A stretch of DNA of 64,000 bases. Origin: Fibrobacter sp. Its GTDB lineage: Bacteria; Fibrobacterota; Fibrobacteria; Fibrobacterales; Fibrobacteraceae. Of this stretch, positions 17,801 to 27,400 are shown piece after piece; position 1 is the first letter of the stretch; each line of letters begins with the position of its first letter. The notes beneath the pieces are model-generated. The model did not search any database, was not told the DNA's origin, and worked only from the letters and a program-made list of their open reading frames with translations. The stretch covers positions 1 to 64,000 of the forward strand of contig NZ_JAFWOM010000043.1 of the NCBI RefSeq assembly GCF_017545445.1. The letters are read 5' to 3'. The translations under genes were made by a program, and so were the position numbers.

Positions 17801-20800
17801 TTGTGCGGAGCCCAGGACCAGTCTCCCGTAGTCTTGTCCATGTGCTTTTTAGCTGGCTGGCGAAGAGTTTCGCATGTCTTGTAGCCGTCGTTAGAAAGGC
17901 CCGACGAATAAGTCAAGTCAACACGCAAACGGGACTGGGACTTGATGATTGAAGAACCCAGCGGCACTGGGAAGTAGTAAGAATACTTGCCCGTAGCCGG
18001 ATCGTAGGTGTCGTCCAGACGGACCGGCAATGCGGAACGCATCAAGTCGCGGAGCTCGCGGTCGTTTTCGCAGGGCTTGTTGAAGCCTGCTTCGTCGTAA
18101 GCTTGGCAAATATCGGAGTCTATCAACGTGGCGCACTTTTCCACTTCTTCGGGCAATGCGCTGAAGTACATACGAAGCGTAAGGCTGTCGAATGCACGTG
18201 CTTCGTTGTTGTAGATGTTGAGGTTCAAAAATTCCGTTCCGCCAAATTCATACTGGTAGGCGCGCACGCTAAAGTCGTACCACGTGACTGGAGTTGTGAA
18301 CTTGAGCAAGTTGCCGTTGTCATCAACCGTGGATTGAGCTCCGTTGCTTTCGACCATGAAGTAATAAGTAGTTTGTTCCTTAAGTCCGCCAATCTTTACA
18401 TAGTGGAATTGCGTCGGGATGCCGGAAACATCGGCGTTGCCGCTACCGCTGTTGTATGCAAATTCTGCGGCGTTGGAGTGCGGTTTGGTGTCCCAATAAA
18501 TCTTGGACTCGTATTCGCCGTTCGGGGTGTACCACATGATTTCTGCGCTGTCGGCACTGACATTACAGACGGTGACGTTTGCGATGTTTGCGTTTTCGAC
18601 GATGCTGAGTGTCGTGAACGTGAACGGAGTCATCGTGCTGTCAACAAGGTACTTGTCCTTGGTATTTTCTGGCTTGTAGGCGTTTGCGCCAGTGGCGTAG
18701 AAGTAATAGGTTGTGCCCGGCTTCAGGTCGCGGAGTATGATTTCGTGCTGAACACCAGCTTCGGTGCTTGCTGCTTTCGAGGTGTACTGGCCTTCGGTCG
18801 TGCCGTAGGAGATGGTGGCTGTGCCACGCTGCGTGAGCTTGACCATCACGATAGCAGAGTCCATGCTCACATGGCGGATTTCTACGCTGACGTCCGGGGC
18901 GAGCGTCTTATCGACTTTCTGGGACGCGATCATGCTTGCGCTGACCAAGATTGCCGCAGCGTCAATACAGGTTTCTGACTTATGATAGTCTTCCCAGCTC
19001 TTATTGTCGGGAATCCAAGAGTTGGTGAGGCCCGGGGTCACGCCGCCAAAGAGTGCTCCGGTCGGCGGTCTGTACTTGTAGTTCGCGCCCGGCATGTTTT
19101 TGCCTTCGGGGTTTGCGGCACGGTGGTGCGGGTGGGCGTCGTTCTTGTCTCCCACGCCCAAGATGAACGAAACGTCCCACGGGTTCACGCCCAGCATGTA
19201 GTTGAGCTGGTTGATGGCCATTTGCTTGACTTTTTCAGAATTCCAGGAGAGAACGCCTACGCCGTTGGGCAAATCGACGTTTTCAAGATCCTTGGTGACA
19301 TCTGCATAGGCGAGCATTTCGAAAATGTTGCCGGCTTGATAGCGGTTGTAAATCCAGTCCTGGTCCGTTTGCATGTTGTACCAGAGGTTGCCGAAGGAAA
19401 CGGTTGTATTCGGGTTCCATTTGTTCAATGTGGGGACTGTAATAGACTCTGTGCCGTTGCCGCTGAGGTAGGTCAAGTTTGTGCCAAGGTTCAAAGCGAC
19501 CTTTCCGGCATAATCCAGACGCTTTTCGCTAGAAATGCCGTATTTGGCAGCTGTCTCGTCATCCTTGAGCAATAATTTGTAGAAGGCGTACAGTGCGTAA
19601 GTGTATCCGTTTGCCCAGCTGGTGTTCTTGCTGCTCTTGCGCATGCCGTCTCGGGTGTAGGCCATCCATCCGCCGCGGAAAAATCCGTAATCGGATTCTT
19701 GATCAGTACCTATAGTCTTGTCTTCCACGGCATCGTTCAAATAGCTCATGTCGTGAGAATCTTCGTAAGTGGCGTAGTGGAGCGCGATTGCTGCAAGAGA
19801 AAGGTCGTCTTGTGCTTCGTTGTTGCCGTTGTAAGCTTCACTATCGAATTTGAAGGACTTGTGGTTCTTGAACGTCTTGCCTCCGTCGTAGGAGCCTTTC
19901 CCGAGCATAAGGTTCTTTGCAAAGTCGTACATCTTCTTTGCCACCATAAGGCAGCTATCGGCGAAAGCGTCGTATTTACCTCCGAACTCCTTGCCCTTGT
20001 ACATTTTACTGAGGATGGCAAGGCCGGCTGCCGTTTCGCCACCTACTGTAGAGCCAACTTCACCAAGACGGACGGCTCGTGATGCCGGACCGCCACGGTC
20101 TGTTGCTGCGGCCGAATTGTCAACGGGTAGCTTGTCCTGGTTTTCGGGGCGGCCCCACCAACCGTGGTCAGTGCCGAACGTACCCACAGAAAGAGCCATG
20201 TCGTCAATAACGCCCTTTGCGCGGATGAAGGAGCGGAGAACGAAATCGGCGCCATGCTTTGCTTCACGGAGCATGTCGTCAACACCATCGGTATTGACGG
20301 TTTCGCCTTGGTTGAACGCGTAGTGGTCTTCGTCAGCGTCCGGGTTCGTCGCTGCCATGACCGCAGATACCATGAAGGCGTACATTTGGGTTAAGGATTC
20401 CTTCAGGTGGTCGCCGCAGTCGTAGTAACCGCCTTGCAGAGTCCCTGCTAACGAGGCATTGTAGCTGCCTCTTGCACCGTCGCTTGTTGCCGGGTTGATA
20501 ACGATTCCGCCTGCACCGTCTAAGGTGTGGCTTGCCGGATGGAACCAGGAATCGCCATAACCGCTGCGGTTGATGCCGTAGAACTTTAGGGCGGCGTCCT
20601 TCACCATGGAATAGACCCTGTCGGAGATGATGAAGGTGCTGGAAATATCGTTACCCACTTTGATACGGAGACGTGTTTCCGTCGGGACTCCTTGCGGAAT
20701 GTTACCGACCATGACCTTGCCGGACTGCCCCGTGATATCGACCTGATAACGTTTCTGGTCGTTTGTGGCAGCGTTGGTACCTGCGATAATCGTCCAGTTC

Positions 20801-21228
20801 GAAGAAATGGAGTGGCTGGTCGGCGTGAACGCGCCGGTGACTGCCGGGTCTAAAGATTTGCCATTGACATCGACAACTTCGAAGGTCGATGCGTTTCCGA
20901 CGTAATAGAATTGACGTTCCTTGTCTTTTTCAAGGTAGCCCGCCTGGTTCACGCGAATAGGAGACATGCGGTAGTTGATAGCGTCCAAGTACGCCTGGTT
21001 CAGAGTATCGGGAATCAATGCGTTCGGAGCGTATGATGCCGGAGTCAAATTTTTCGGCAGCATATTCTTCTTCTTGGTGACCGAGGTATCAAAATGTTTG
21101 AATACGGTAGAGTCCCAAGTGAGTGGGTACGTCGGTCGAATCAAGTCATAAGGAGTCGGTTGTTCCTGCTGTGCTGACGTTAACCCGACGGCGGCGCACA
21201 ATGCAAACAGATACTTCTTAATAGACAC
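14824..21228 (-). CDS. Giant multimodular GH9 endoglucanase (copy B, 2134 aa)
   Basis: The start is the GTG at 21228, preceded 5 nt upstream by AAAGGAG and opening a good signal peptide (SIKKYLFALCAAVGLTSA); an ATG at 21261 would put 11 charged residues before it. Modules, numbered from this GTG: a conserved Gln/Pro-rich leader, N-terminal Ig domain (about 88-205, PIRVNQAGYLE), GH9 (205-775) with GGYYDCGDH (D270/D273), HPHHRAANPEG and acid E753 (KSETCIDAAA), two Fn3-like domains (783-980), the same beta-rich module as copy A (about 985-1180, ending VVYRKNEFIWGFSPS), several Ig-like modules with acidic DCDGKAD and DIEGDGIPD loops, and a FlgD-like end with tail KTKTLGFKRRK. Closely related to copy C over the whole length, indicating tandem duplication. 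It should act on cellulose at or outside the cell surface. Confidence 0.93.
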   Translation of the reverse strand: MSIKKYLFALCAAVGLTSAQQEQPTPYDLIRPTYPLTWDSTVFKHFDTSVTKKKNMLPKNLTPASYAPNALIPDTLNQAYLDAINYRMSPIRVNQAGYLEKDKERQFYYVGNASTFEVVDVNGKSLDPAVTGAFTPTSHSISSNWTIIAGTNAATNDQKRYQVDITGQSGKVMVGNIPQGVPTETRLRIKVGNDISSTFIISDRVYSMVKDAALKFYGINRSGYGDSWFHPASHTLDGAGGIVINPATSDGARGSYNASLAGTLQGGYYDCGDHLKESLTQMYAFMVSAVMAATNPDADEDHYAFNQGETVNTDGVDDMLREAKHGADFVLRSFIRAKGVIDDMALSVGTFGTDHGWWGRPENQDKLPVDNSAAATDRGGPASRAVRLGEVGSTVGGETAAGLAILSKMYKGKEFGGKYDAFADSCLMVAKKMYDFAKNLMLGKGSYDGGKTFKNHKSFKFDSEAYNGNNEAQDDLSLAAIALHYATYEDSHDMSYLNDAVEDKTIGTDQESDYGFFRGGWMAYTRDGMRKSSKNTSWANGYTYALYAFYKLLLKDDETAAKYGISSEKRLDYAGKVALNLGTNLTYLSGNGTESITVPTLNKWNPNTTVSFGNLWYNMQTDQDWIYNRYQAGNIFEMLAYADVTKDLENVDLPNGVGVLSWNSEKVKQMAINQLNYMLGVNPWDVSFILGVGDKNDAHPHHRAANPEGKNMPGANYKYRPPTGALFGGVTPGLTNSWIPDNKSWEDYHKSETCIDAAAILVSASMIASQKVDKTLAPDVSVEIRHVSMDSAIVMVKLTQRGTATISYGTTEGQYTSKAASTEAGVQHEIILRDLKPGTTYYFYATGANAYKPENTKDKYLVDSTMTPFTFTTLSIVENANIANVTVCNVSADSAEIMWYTPNGEYESKIYWDTKPHSNAAEFAYNSGSGNADVSGIPTQFHYVKIGGLKEQTTYYFMVESNGAQSTVDDNGNLLKFTTPVTWYDFSVRAYQYEFGGTEFLNLNIYNNEARAFDSLTLRMYFSALPEEVEKCATLIDSDICQAYDEAGFNKPCENDRELRDLMRSALPVRLDDTYDPATGKYSYYFPVPLGSSIIKSQSRLRVDLTYSSGLSNDGYKTCETLRQPAKKHMDKTTGDWSWAPHKFLVDGADYDGMPAEDKDYGDLDNEVPVNPFIVVYRKNEFIWGFSPSKSEMETKRANYQMDVTFDPPFHVSNGSHIDIDQPNSTVHVTGKAHITEGGYITKVWANGVKISGMVFSEGNDKWILDESGTHIIAKYDIPSDMWDLDIPVKMTLGSKKVDITIFAGPNPSCEACSETGGCAFVNRNYYINFSKGDATASTLVLKDDKGNPVVSPAEPEGTVFYIDLMDKDKVKKNTQSIEIQILNNKKNDALTVTLSADPANPGHFTGGPFKAVNKSKETRDQTSEISFFAGDTIQVIYTDPDDEDDISKQSFFAISKVPSPQKILAEDSDCDGKADQLRISFTNKLADGYMLDSIKYFIEGMADSVKLSLDATKYADKDEVLIAIDTSLIPTNPSPSGKATTYVTDNAATNVSVNAESMKITDGILPTLESVSILERADDDDSGLDTVMIAYSEPVILSSMSEWPLSVAGAPGMPAVVGNATTTNNGKSWQYIISGNTDKKLVPVGAQASARSAGNLSITDYSLNQINPQGCKPTVPITLISRPVPIYHADMIDIEGDGIPDRVYIVFERKLKPKDLFDSIVTVWGNPGIARSFITTADTTGGIITPKETYWSIRDTNSAPYTIQKDSVTTIDTVNTYSIIEITIPPSLAYPYGSTSGEKDGNGTVSPLKGMANGFFESTFTLYDKCPPVISSARVIRNILTVNMSEHLSILETGSFIQRERDTYIPPEKPQNPGKSQLFIYNGKENVVHAGDRIRLVPNSLGSAYIDKNNNAPTSGNPYVRVTGDDNVRFTTKISEPVSTPKTGAYFGRPETTNNDDFVTTAVIGGKHTFIGKDGTILGQADSATYFGSGPNFEIEISMPSASFMTHSGMYMYDYSLKIVMDLYDNLGQYVNTYKTEIPKEKFAAMRHLVDNGSLKLNLEWAAKDNEAPVAKKGNKIGTGAYIAKFDFKAESFCATTFDEASNDYKASCKAVGEKVEKANDSKTKTLGFKRRK

Positions 21229-21248
21229 GGTGTCTCCTTTATATATGT

Positions 21249-21275
21249 AAAAATCGGGCAAAACATGTCTTGCCC
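21249..21275 (-). promoter_or_regulatory. Leader hairpin of GH9 copy B
   Basis: GGGCAA/TTGCCC inverted repeat (21256-21275) followed on the minus strand by GATTTTT, 21-47 nt before the GTG start. A similar element (28012-28033) precedes copy C. It could be a weak attenuator or an mRNA-stability hairpin. Confidence 0.45.
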
Positions 21276-21337
21276 TCTAATTATACTTTCAAAAGCTAAA
21301 ATAGATTATTTCTTTAAAAATGTTTTGGAATAAATGC

Positions 21338-21353
21338 TTTTTTTGTTCTCAAA
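21338..21353 (-). promoter_or_regulatory. Conserved upstream element TTTGAGAACA, GH9 copy B
   Basis: TTTGAGAACAAAAAA on the minus strand, about 110-125 bp upstream of the start. An almost identical string lies about 117-134 bp upstream of copy C (28106-28123). Conservation in an otherwise diverged leader suggests a shared promoter or activator site. The gap 21229-21497 holds no other gene. Confidence 0.4.
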
Positions 21354-21497
21354 TTATGCTCTATTATTGTGATTATTTCTTGCCATGTATTATATATATG
21401 GTGAAAAATTTACAATGTCAGGAAATATAGGCCTGATGGAAAACTTTTGTTTACGAATGATATTTTTAAAAGTTTACAATGCGGTGCGGTTTGCCTG

Positions 21498-24400
21498 TTA
21501 TTTCCTTCTCTTGAAGCCGAGGGTCTTTGTCTTGTTGTCTGTCGAGCGTTCGACTTTATGGCCGATTTCGTCGCATTTAGCCTTGTAATCGTTACTCGTT
21601 TCGTCGAACGTCGCTGCACAGAAGGATTCTGCCATGAAGTCAAACTTGGCAATGTAAGCTCCGGTTCCAATCTTGTTGCCTTCCTTGGCGATGGGAGCTT
21701 CGTTGTCTTTGGCAGCCCATTCTAGGTTGAGTTTGAGAATCCCGTTATCGACGAAATTGCGCACTGCCTGGAATTTTTCCTTTGGAATGTCGAGCGTGTA
21801 TGTGTTGACGTATTGTCCGAGGTTATCATAGAGGTCCATGACGATTTTCAAGCGGTAGTCGTACATGAACACGCCTTTGCGCGTTGTGAAACTTGCAGAT
21901 GGCATCGTGATTTCGACGTTGAAGTTTGGACCTGAACTGAAGTAAGATGCCGTATCCGCTTGACCGAGGAACGAACCGTCTTTGCTGATGAAGTTGTTTT
22001 TGCCGTTGAAAACAGCGCTTGTGGAGAAGGCTTCTTTTGCAATGGTTTCCGGGCGGCCCATGTAAGCCGTAACCTTCGGGGTGGCAACGGGTTCCGCGAG
22101 CGTTACTGTAAAGCGGATGTTGTCGTCGCCTGTGACGCGGACGTAGGGATTCATTTTTGTAGGAACATTGCCGTTTTTGTCCATGTAAGCACCTCCAAGT
22201 TCTTGCGGAACAAGACGGATGCGGTCGCCAGCGTGGAAAACGTTGTCTTTGTCGTTGTAGGTAAAGATGTACGATTTTCCGGACCCCAGCGGTTTTTCGG
22301 GGGGAATGTATTCATCGCGTTCGCGTTGGATATAGCGATTATTCTGTTCGATAATGGAGACTGGCTCGGATACGTTTACGGTCAGGATGTTCTTGATGAG
22401 GCGTGCGCTTGCGATAACTGGGGCGCACTTGTCGTACAGCGTGTAAGTCGATTCGAAAAATCCGTTTGCTGTACCCTTGAGCGGAGTGATTGTTCCGTTT
22501 CCGTCTTTTTCGCCGCTTGTAGAACCGTAGGGGTAGGCGAGGCTTTCTGGAATGTTGATTTCGATAATGCTATAAGTATTGACAGAATCCTTCGAGTGGA
22601 TGGAATCTATCATGACTTTGAAAGGTGACGAGACTGAGTCGCGGATGGTCCAGTAGCTTTCTTTGGGTGTGATTTTGCCACCGGTGGTATCTGCTGTGGT
22701 CATGAATGTACGCGTAATGCTTGGAGAACCCCAGTTTACGGTGATGCTGTCGAATATGTCCTTGGGCTTGAGCTTGCGTTCGAACATGATATAGACCTTG
22801 TCCGGAATGCCGTCGCCTTGCAGGTCTATCATATCGGCATGGTAAATCGGTACAGGGCGCGAAATGAGCGTTACGGGTACAGATGGCTTGCAACTGACAT
22901 CTATTTTATTGAAGTTTTGGTCGGTAACGGTAAAACCGCTGGTGGTTTTAATGCTTGCCTGTGCGCCAATCGGAACAAGTTTATTGTTGTCGTTACCGCT
23001 GATGACAAATGTCCAACTTTTTCCGTTGTTTGTCGTTGTTCCCTTCCCGACGACAGTCGGTACGCCTGTCGCACCTAGGATAGAAAGAGGCCATTCGCTT
23101 TCGGATGAAAGGATGACGGGCTCCGAGAAGGCTATCATCACGGTATCGAGACTGCTATTGTCATCGGTCTTTTCGAGAATCGAGACACTTTCGAGCGTCG
23201 GGTGGATACCATCATCAACTTTTGCAGTTTCCTGGTTTACAGAGCCTTGGTCGGAGACGTAAGTCGTAATCTTTCCGGATGGGCTTGCGTTTGTCGGGAC
23301 AAGGCTTGAGTCAATCGGGATGATGACTTCGTTCTTGTTGGCGTATGCGGAGGCTTCAAGCGGAACTTTGACGGAATCGGTCATACCTTCGATATAGAAC
23401 TGGATGCTGTCGAATGTGCTTTCGTCGCTAAACTTGTTCGAAAAGATGATTCTCAGTTGGTCGGCTTTGTTGTCGCAGTTGGTGTCTTCGGCAAGTACAG
23501 TTTGTGGCGATGGCGTCTTGGATTCTGCATAGAACGTCGATTTAGAAACATCGTCTTCGTCATCCGGGTCGGTATAGACAATTTGGATGGTGTCGCCTGC
23601 GAAGAACGATATTTCGGAAGTCTGGTTTCTCGTTTCCTTGGAGTGGTTGACGGCGGTAATTGGACCTCCGACAAAGTGTCCGGGGTTTGATTCGTCTGCT
23701 TTCAAGGTTACAACGAGTTTGTCGTTTTTCTTGTTGTTGATGATTTCGATATCGATAGTCTTTGTATTGCTCTTTACTTTATCCTTGTCCATCAAGTCAA
23801 TGAAGAATATCGTGCCGTCTGGATTGGCGGGACTTACGATGGGTTTTCCTTTCGCATCCTTGATGACAAGCTGGGATGCGGTCGCATCACCCTTGGAAAA
23901 GTTCACGTAGTAGGTTCTGTTCTCGAAGGCGCAACCGCCATTTTCTATGCAGACATCACACGTGGGATCTGGGCCTGCAAATATCGTTACATCTACTTTA
24001 TTTGAACCGATTCCCATCTTGACGGGAATGTCGAGCTCCCACATATCGGTTGGAATGTCGTACTTTGCGATAATCTTTGTTCCAGATTCGTCTAAAATCC
24101 ACTTGTCAAGGCTTTGCGGGTCAACGAAAGCCATGCCGCTGACCTTGACTCCGTTTGCCCAAATTTTTGTAATGTATCCACCTTCGCTCACGTGTGCCTT
24201 GCCAGTGACGTGGACGGTGCTGCTAGTTTGGTCAATATCGACATGGGAGCCATTAGAAACGTTGAACGGCTTATCTAGCGTCAAGCTGATTTTGTAATTG
24301 GCCCTCTTGGTTTGCATTTCCTTCTTGGAAGGACTGTAACCCCAGATAAATTCATCCTTGCGATAGACGGATACATACGGATTCACCGGAGCCGCATTAA

Positions 24401-27400
24401 AGTCTTTGTCTCCTTCGTCTTTTTCAATACACGGCATGCCGGGGTAATCTAATTCTTCGCCGTTTGCGCGTGAGTGCGGCATCCAGCTCCAGTCTCCCGG
24501 ATTTTCGTTCAAGGTGGGGGCGCCCGGAGTTTCGTTGGACGGGGCGTACCATTTGTTGCCGGAGTAGCAATAAAGTTTTTTATTCGGAGCTTCGTTCATC
24601 AAGTCCTTGTACGGAGGGTACGGACTGCGGTGATCGAATCTCACGTCAAAGCGCAGGCGGCTAGAGCTCTTGATGACGGTCGAACCGAGGTTTAGCGGGA
24701 AGTACCATTGCCAGGTTCCCGTAGCATCATCGTAGGTGTCTTCGATTTTGACAGGATGGGCATCGCGCAGGAGTCTTGCGAGTTCCTCGATGGTTTCTTC
24801 AGGGCATGAGCCGCTGAAACCAGCTTCGTCGTAGTCGTTGCAAATGTCTGTGCCCATGCCGATATCGTTCTCGATTTCGTCGGTACCACGCATGTAGAGA
24901 CGGATGGTTAAGCTATCAAATGCTCTTGATTCATTGTTGAAAATGTTGATGTTGACCATGGCCATATTGACTTGCCAAGGATATTGGTAAGTTTTTACGC
25001 TAAAGTCGTACCACGTGACGGGAGTCGTGAATTTTAGCGGCTTGCTGTCTTCGTCAACGTTGGCAAATGTGCCGTTGCTTTCGACCATGAAGTAATAAGT
25101 CGTCTTTTCCTTGAGCCCTCCAATCTTTACGTAATGGAACTGGGTCGGAATGCCGGACAAATCGGCGTTTCCGACTCCGGAATTGTAGGCGTACTCGGCT
25201 GCTGTGGAGTGTGGTTGGGTGTCCCAGTAAATTCTTGATTCGTATTCGCCGTTGGGAGTGTACCACATGATTTCGGCACTGTCGGCAGAAACATTACAGA
25301 CGGTAACGTTTGTAATTTCCGCGCTTTCGACGGTGCTTAGAGTTGTGAAAGAATATGGCGTTTGTGTGCTATCGACCAGGAACTTGGTCTTTTGGTTTTC
25401 TGGCTTGTAGGCGTTTGCTCCCGTAACGTAGAAGTAATAGGTGGTACCTGGAGTCAAGTTGTGGAGGACGATATCGTGCTGGACTCCTTTGAGATTATCT
25501 GTTGCGGTAAGCGTGTATTCACCTTCTGCGGTGCCGTAGTGAATGACTGCTGTGCCGCGCATGGTGAGGTTTACAGTCACGATGGCGGAGTCTGCGCTTT
25601 TGTGGCGGATTTCCACGCTTATGTCTGGCGCCTGGGTCATGTCGAATTTGTGGGCGACAAGGCTGACTGCGCCTAAGAACGTTGCCGAGGCGTCAATGCA
25701 GACTTCGGATTTTTCGTAATCTTCCCAGCTCATCGTCTTGGGTACAAAAGAGTTGGCTCCACCGGGTTTGATGCCTCCAAGGAAGGCGCCTGTGGGGACT
25801 TTATACGGGTAAGGACTGCCTGGCACATTTGTTCCTTCCGGGTTTGAAGCGCGGTGGTGCGGGTGGGCATCGTTCTTGTCTCCAACACCGTAGATAAACG
25901 AAATGTCCCACGGATTCACACCGAGCATGTAGTTCATCTGGTTGATGGCGAGCTGTTGCATTTCGTCGGTTTTCCAGTTGGGGGTGCCCATGTGCGGGAG
26001 CGTAATGCCTTGAGCTTCTATGCTTTTGGCGACATCGACGTACGCCATGACATCAAAGATGTTGCCTGCTTGGTAGCGGTTGTAAATCCAATCCCCAGAT
26101 GGCGAGGCCATGTTGTACCAATCGGCGTCGTATGTCACTTTATTCTGTTTCCAGATGATGCTGCCCATGGGTAGTTCGATGGAGGCTCCGGTACCTTCCG
26201 ACATATCGGAAACGTTGTAAATCAGGTTAGCTACGCAGTCTTCAACGGCGTTCAGCCATTCATCTTCGGTCAGGCCGTATTGCGTAATCGCTTTGTTCTT
26301 GTCGGCGAGGATGAGCTTGTACAAAGCGTAAAGGGCGAATGTGTAGCTGTTTGCCCAGCTTGTTGACTTTACGTTTTTCAAGAACCCCTTGTCGTTTGTG
26401 ACGAACCAGCCGCCTTCAAAGCAACCGGCACAGTTTTCCATATATTCCTGAGTTGGAGCCGTTTGCCCTTTATCGCCAATTTTTACTCCTGCAGGCACTA
26501 ATTTCCTGGTACGGATCATATCATCGGCGTATTGCTTGTCTCCGGTGGCGTAGAGAAGGGCTACAGAAGCGAGTGCCAAGTCGTCGTAGAATTCATTGTT
26601 GCCGTTATAGGCTTGACTGGACCAGCTTGCTGCAGATGTGTTGTTCTTGATTTGCTTGTCTCCGTCATAGGTGCTTTTGCCTTGAGCGATGGCTTTGGCC
26701 AGGCTGTACATTTTTTCTGCAACCATCAGGCAACTGTCTGCAAATGCTTCGTATTCGGGATAATCCTTGAACATCTTGCCAAGAATGGCAAGGCCCGCGG
26801 CAGTTTCTCCGCCAATATTCGAGCCGATTTCGCCTAAGCGGACCATTCTTGAACTTGGGCCGCCACGGTCTGTTGCTGATGGAGAACCATCTACTGGAAG
26901 ATCATCTTGGTTTTCGGGGCGTCCCCACCAACTGTGATCAGAACCTTTAGCTCCAATGGAAAGTGCCATGTCATCGATAACGCCTTTTGCTCTTACGAAA
27001 GAACGGAGTACGAAATCGGCTCCATGCTTGGCTTCGCGGAGCATGTCCGGGACGCCGTCGATTCCGCCCGCTCCGTGGTTGAATTTGTAATGGTCAACAT
27101 CTACATCCGGGTTTGTGGCCGCCATGACCGCTGCTACCATGAAGGCGTACATCTGGGTTTGGGATTCTTTCAGATGGTCGCCACAGTCATAGTAGCCACC
27201 TTCGAGTGTCCCTGCCATTGATGCATCGTAATGGTTTCGAACTTCGGTTTTGTCGCTGACCGTTACTGCACCGGCGCCATCTTTAGTGTGGCTTGCCTTG
27301 TGGAACCAGGAATCTCCGTAACCGCTGCGGTTGATTCCGTAGAACTTGATAGTCGCGTCCTTGACCATGGTGTACACCTGGTCGGAAATGATGAATGTGC

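Noticed and set aside
21229..21261. ATG 21261 as start of GH9 copy B
   Set aside because: It would place 11 charged residues before the signal peptide and include the leader hairpin in the coding part; GTG 21228 has a proper Shine-Dalgarno sequence.
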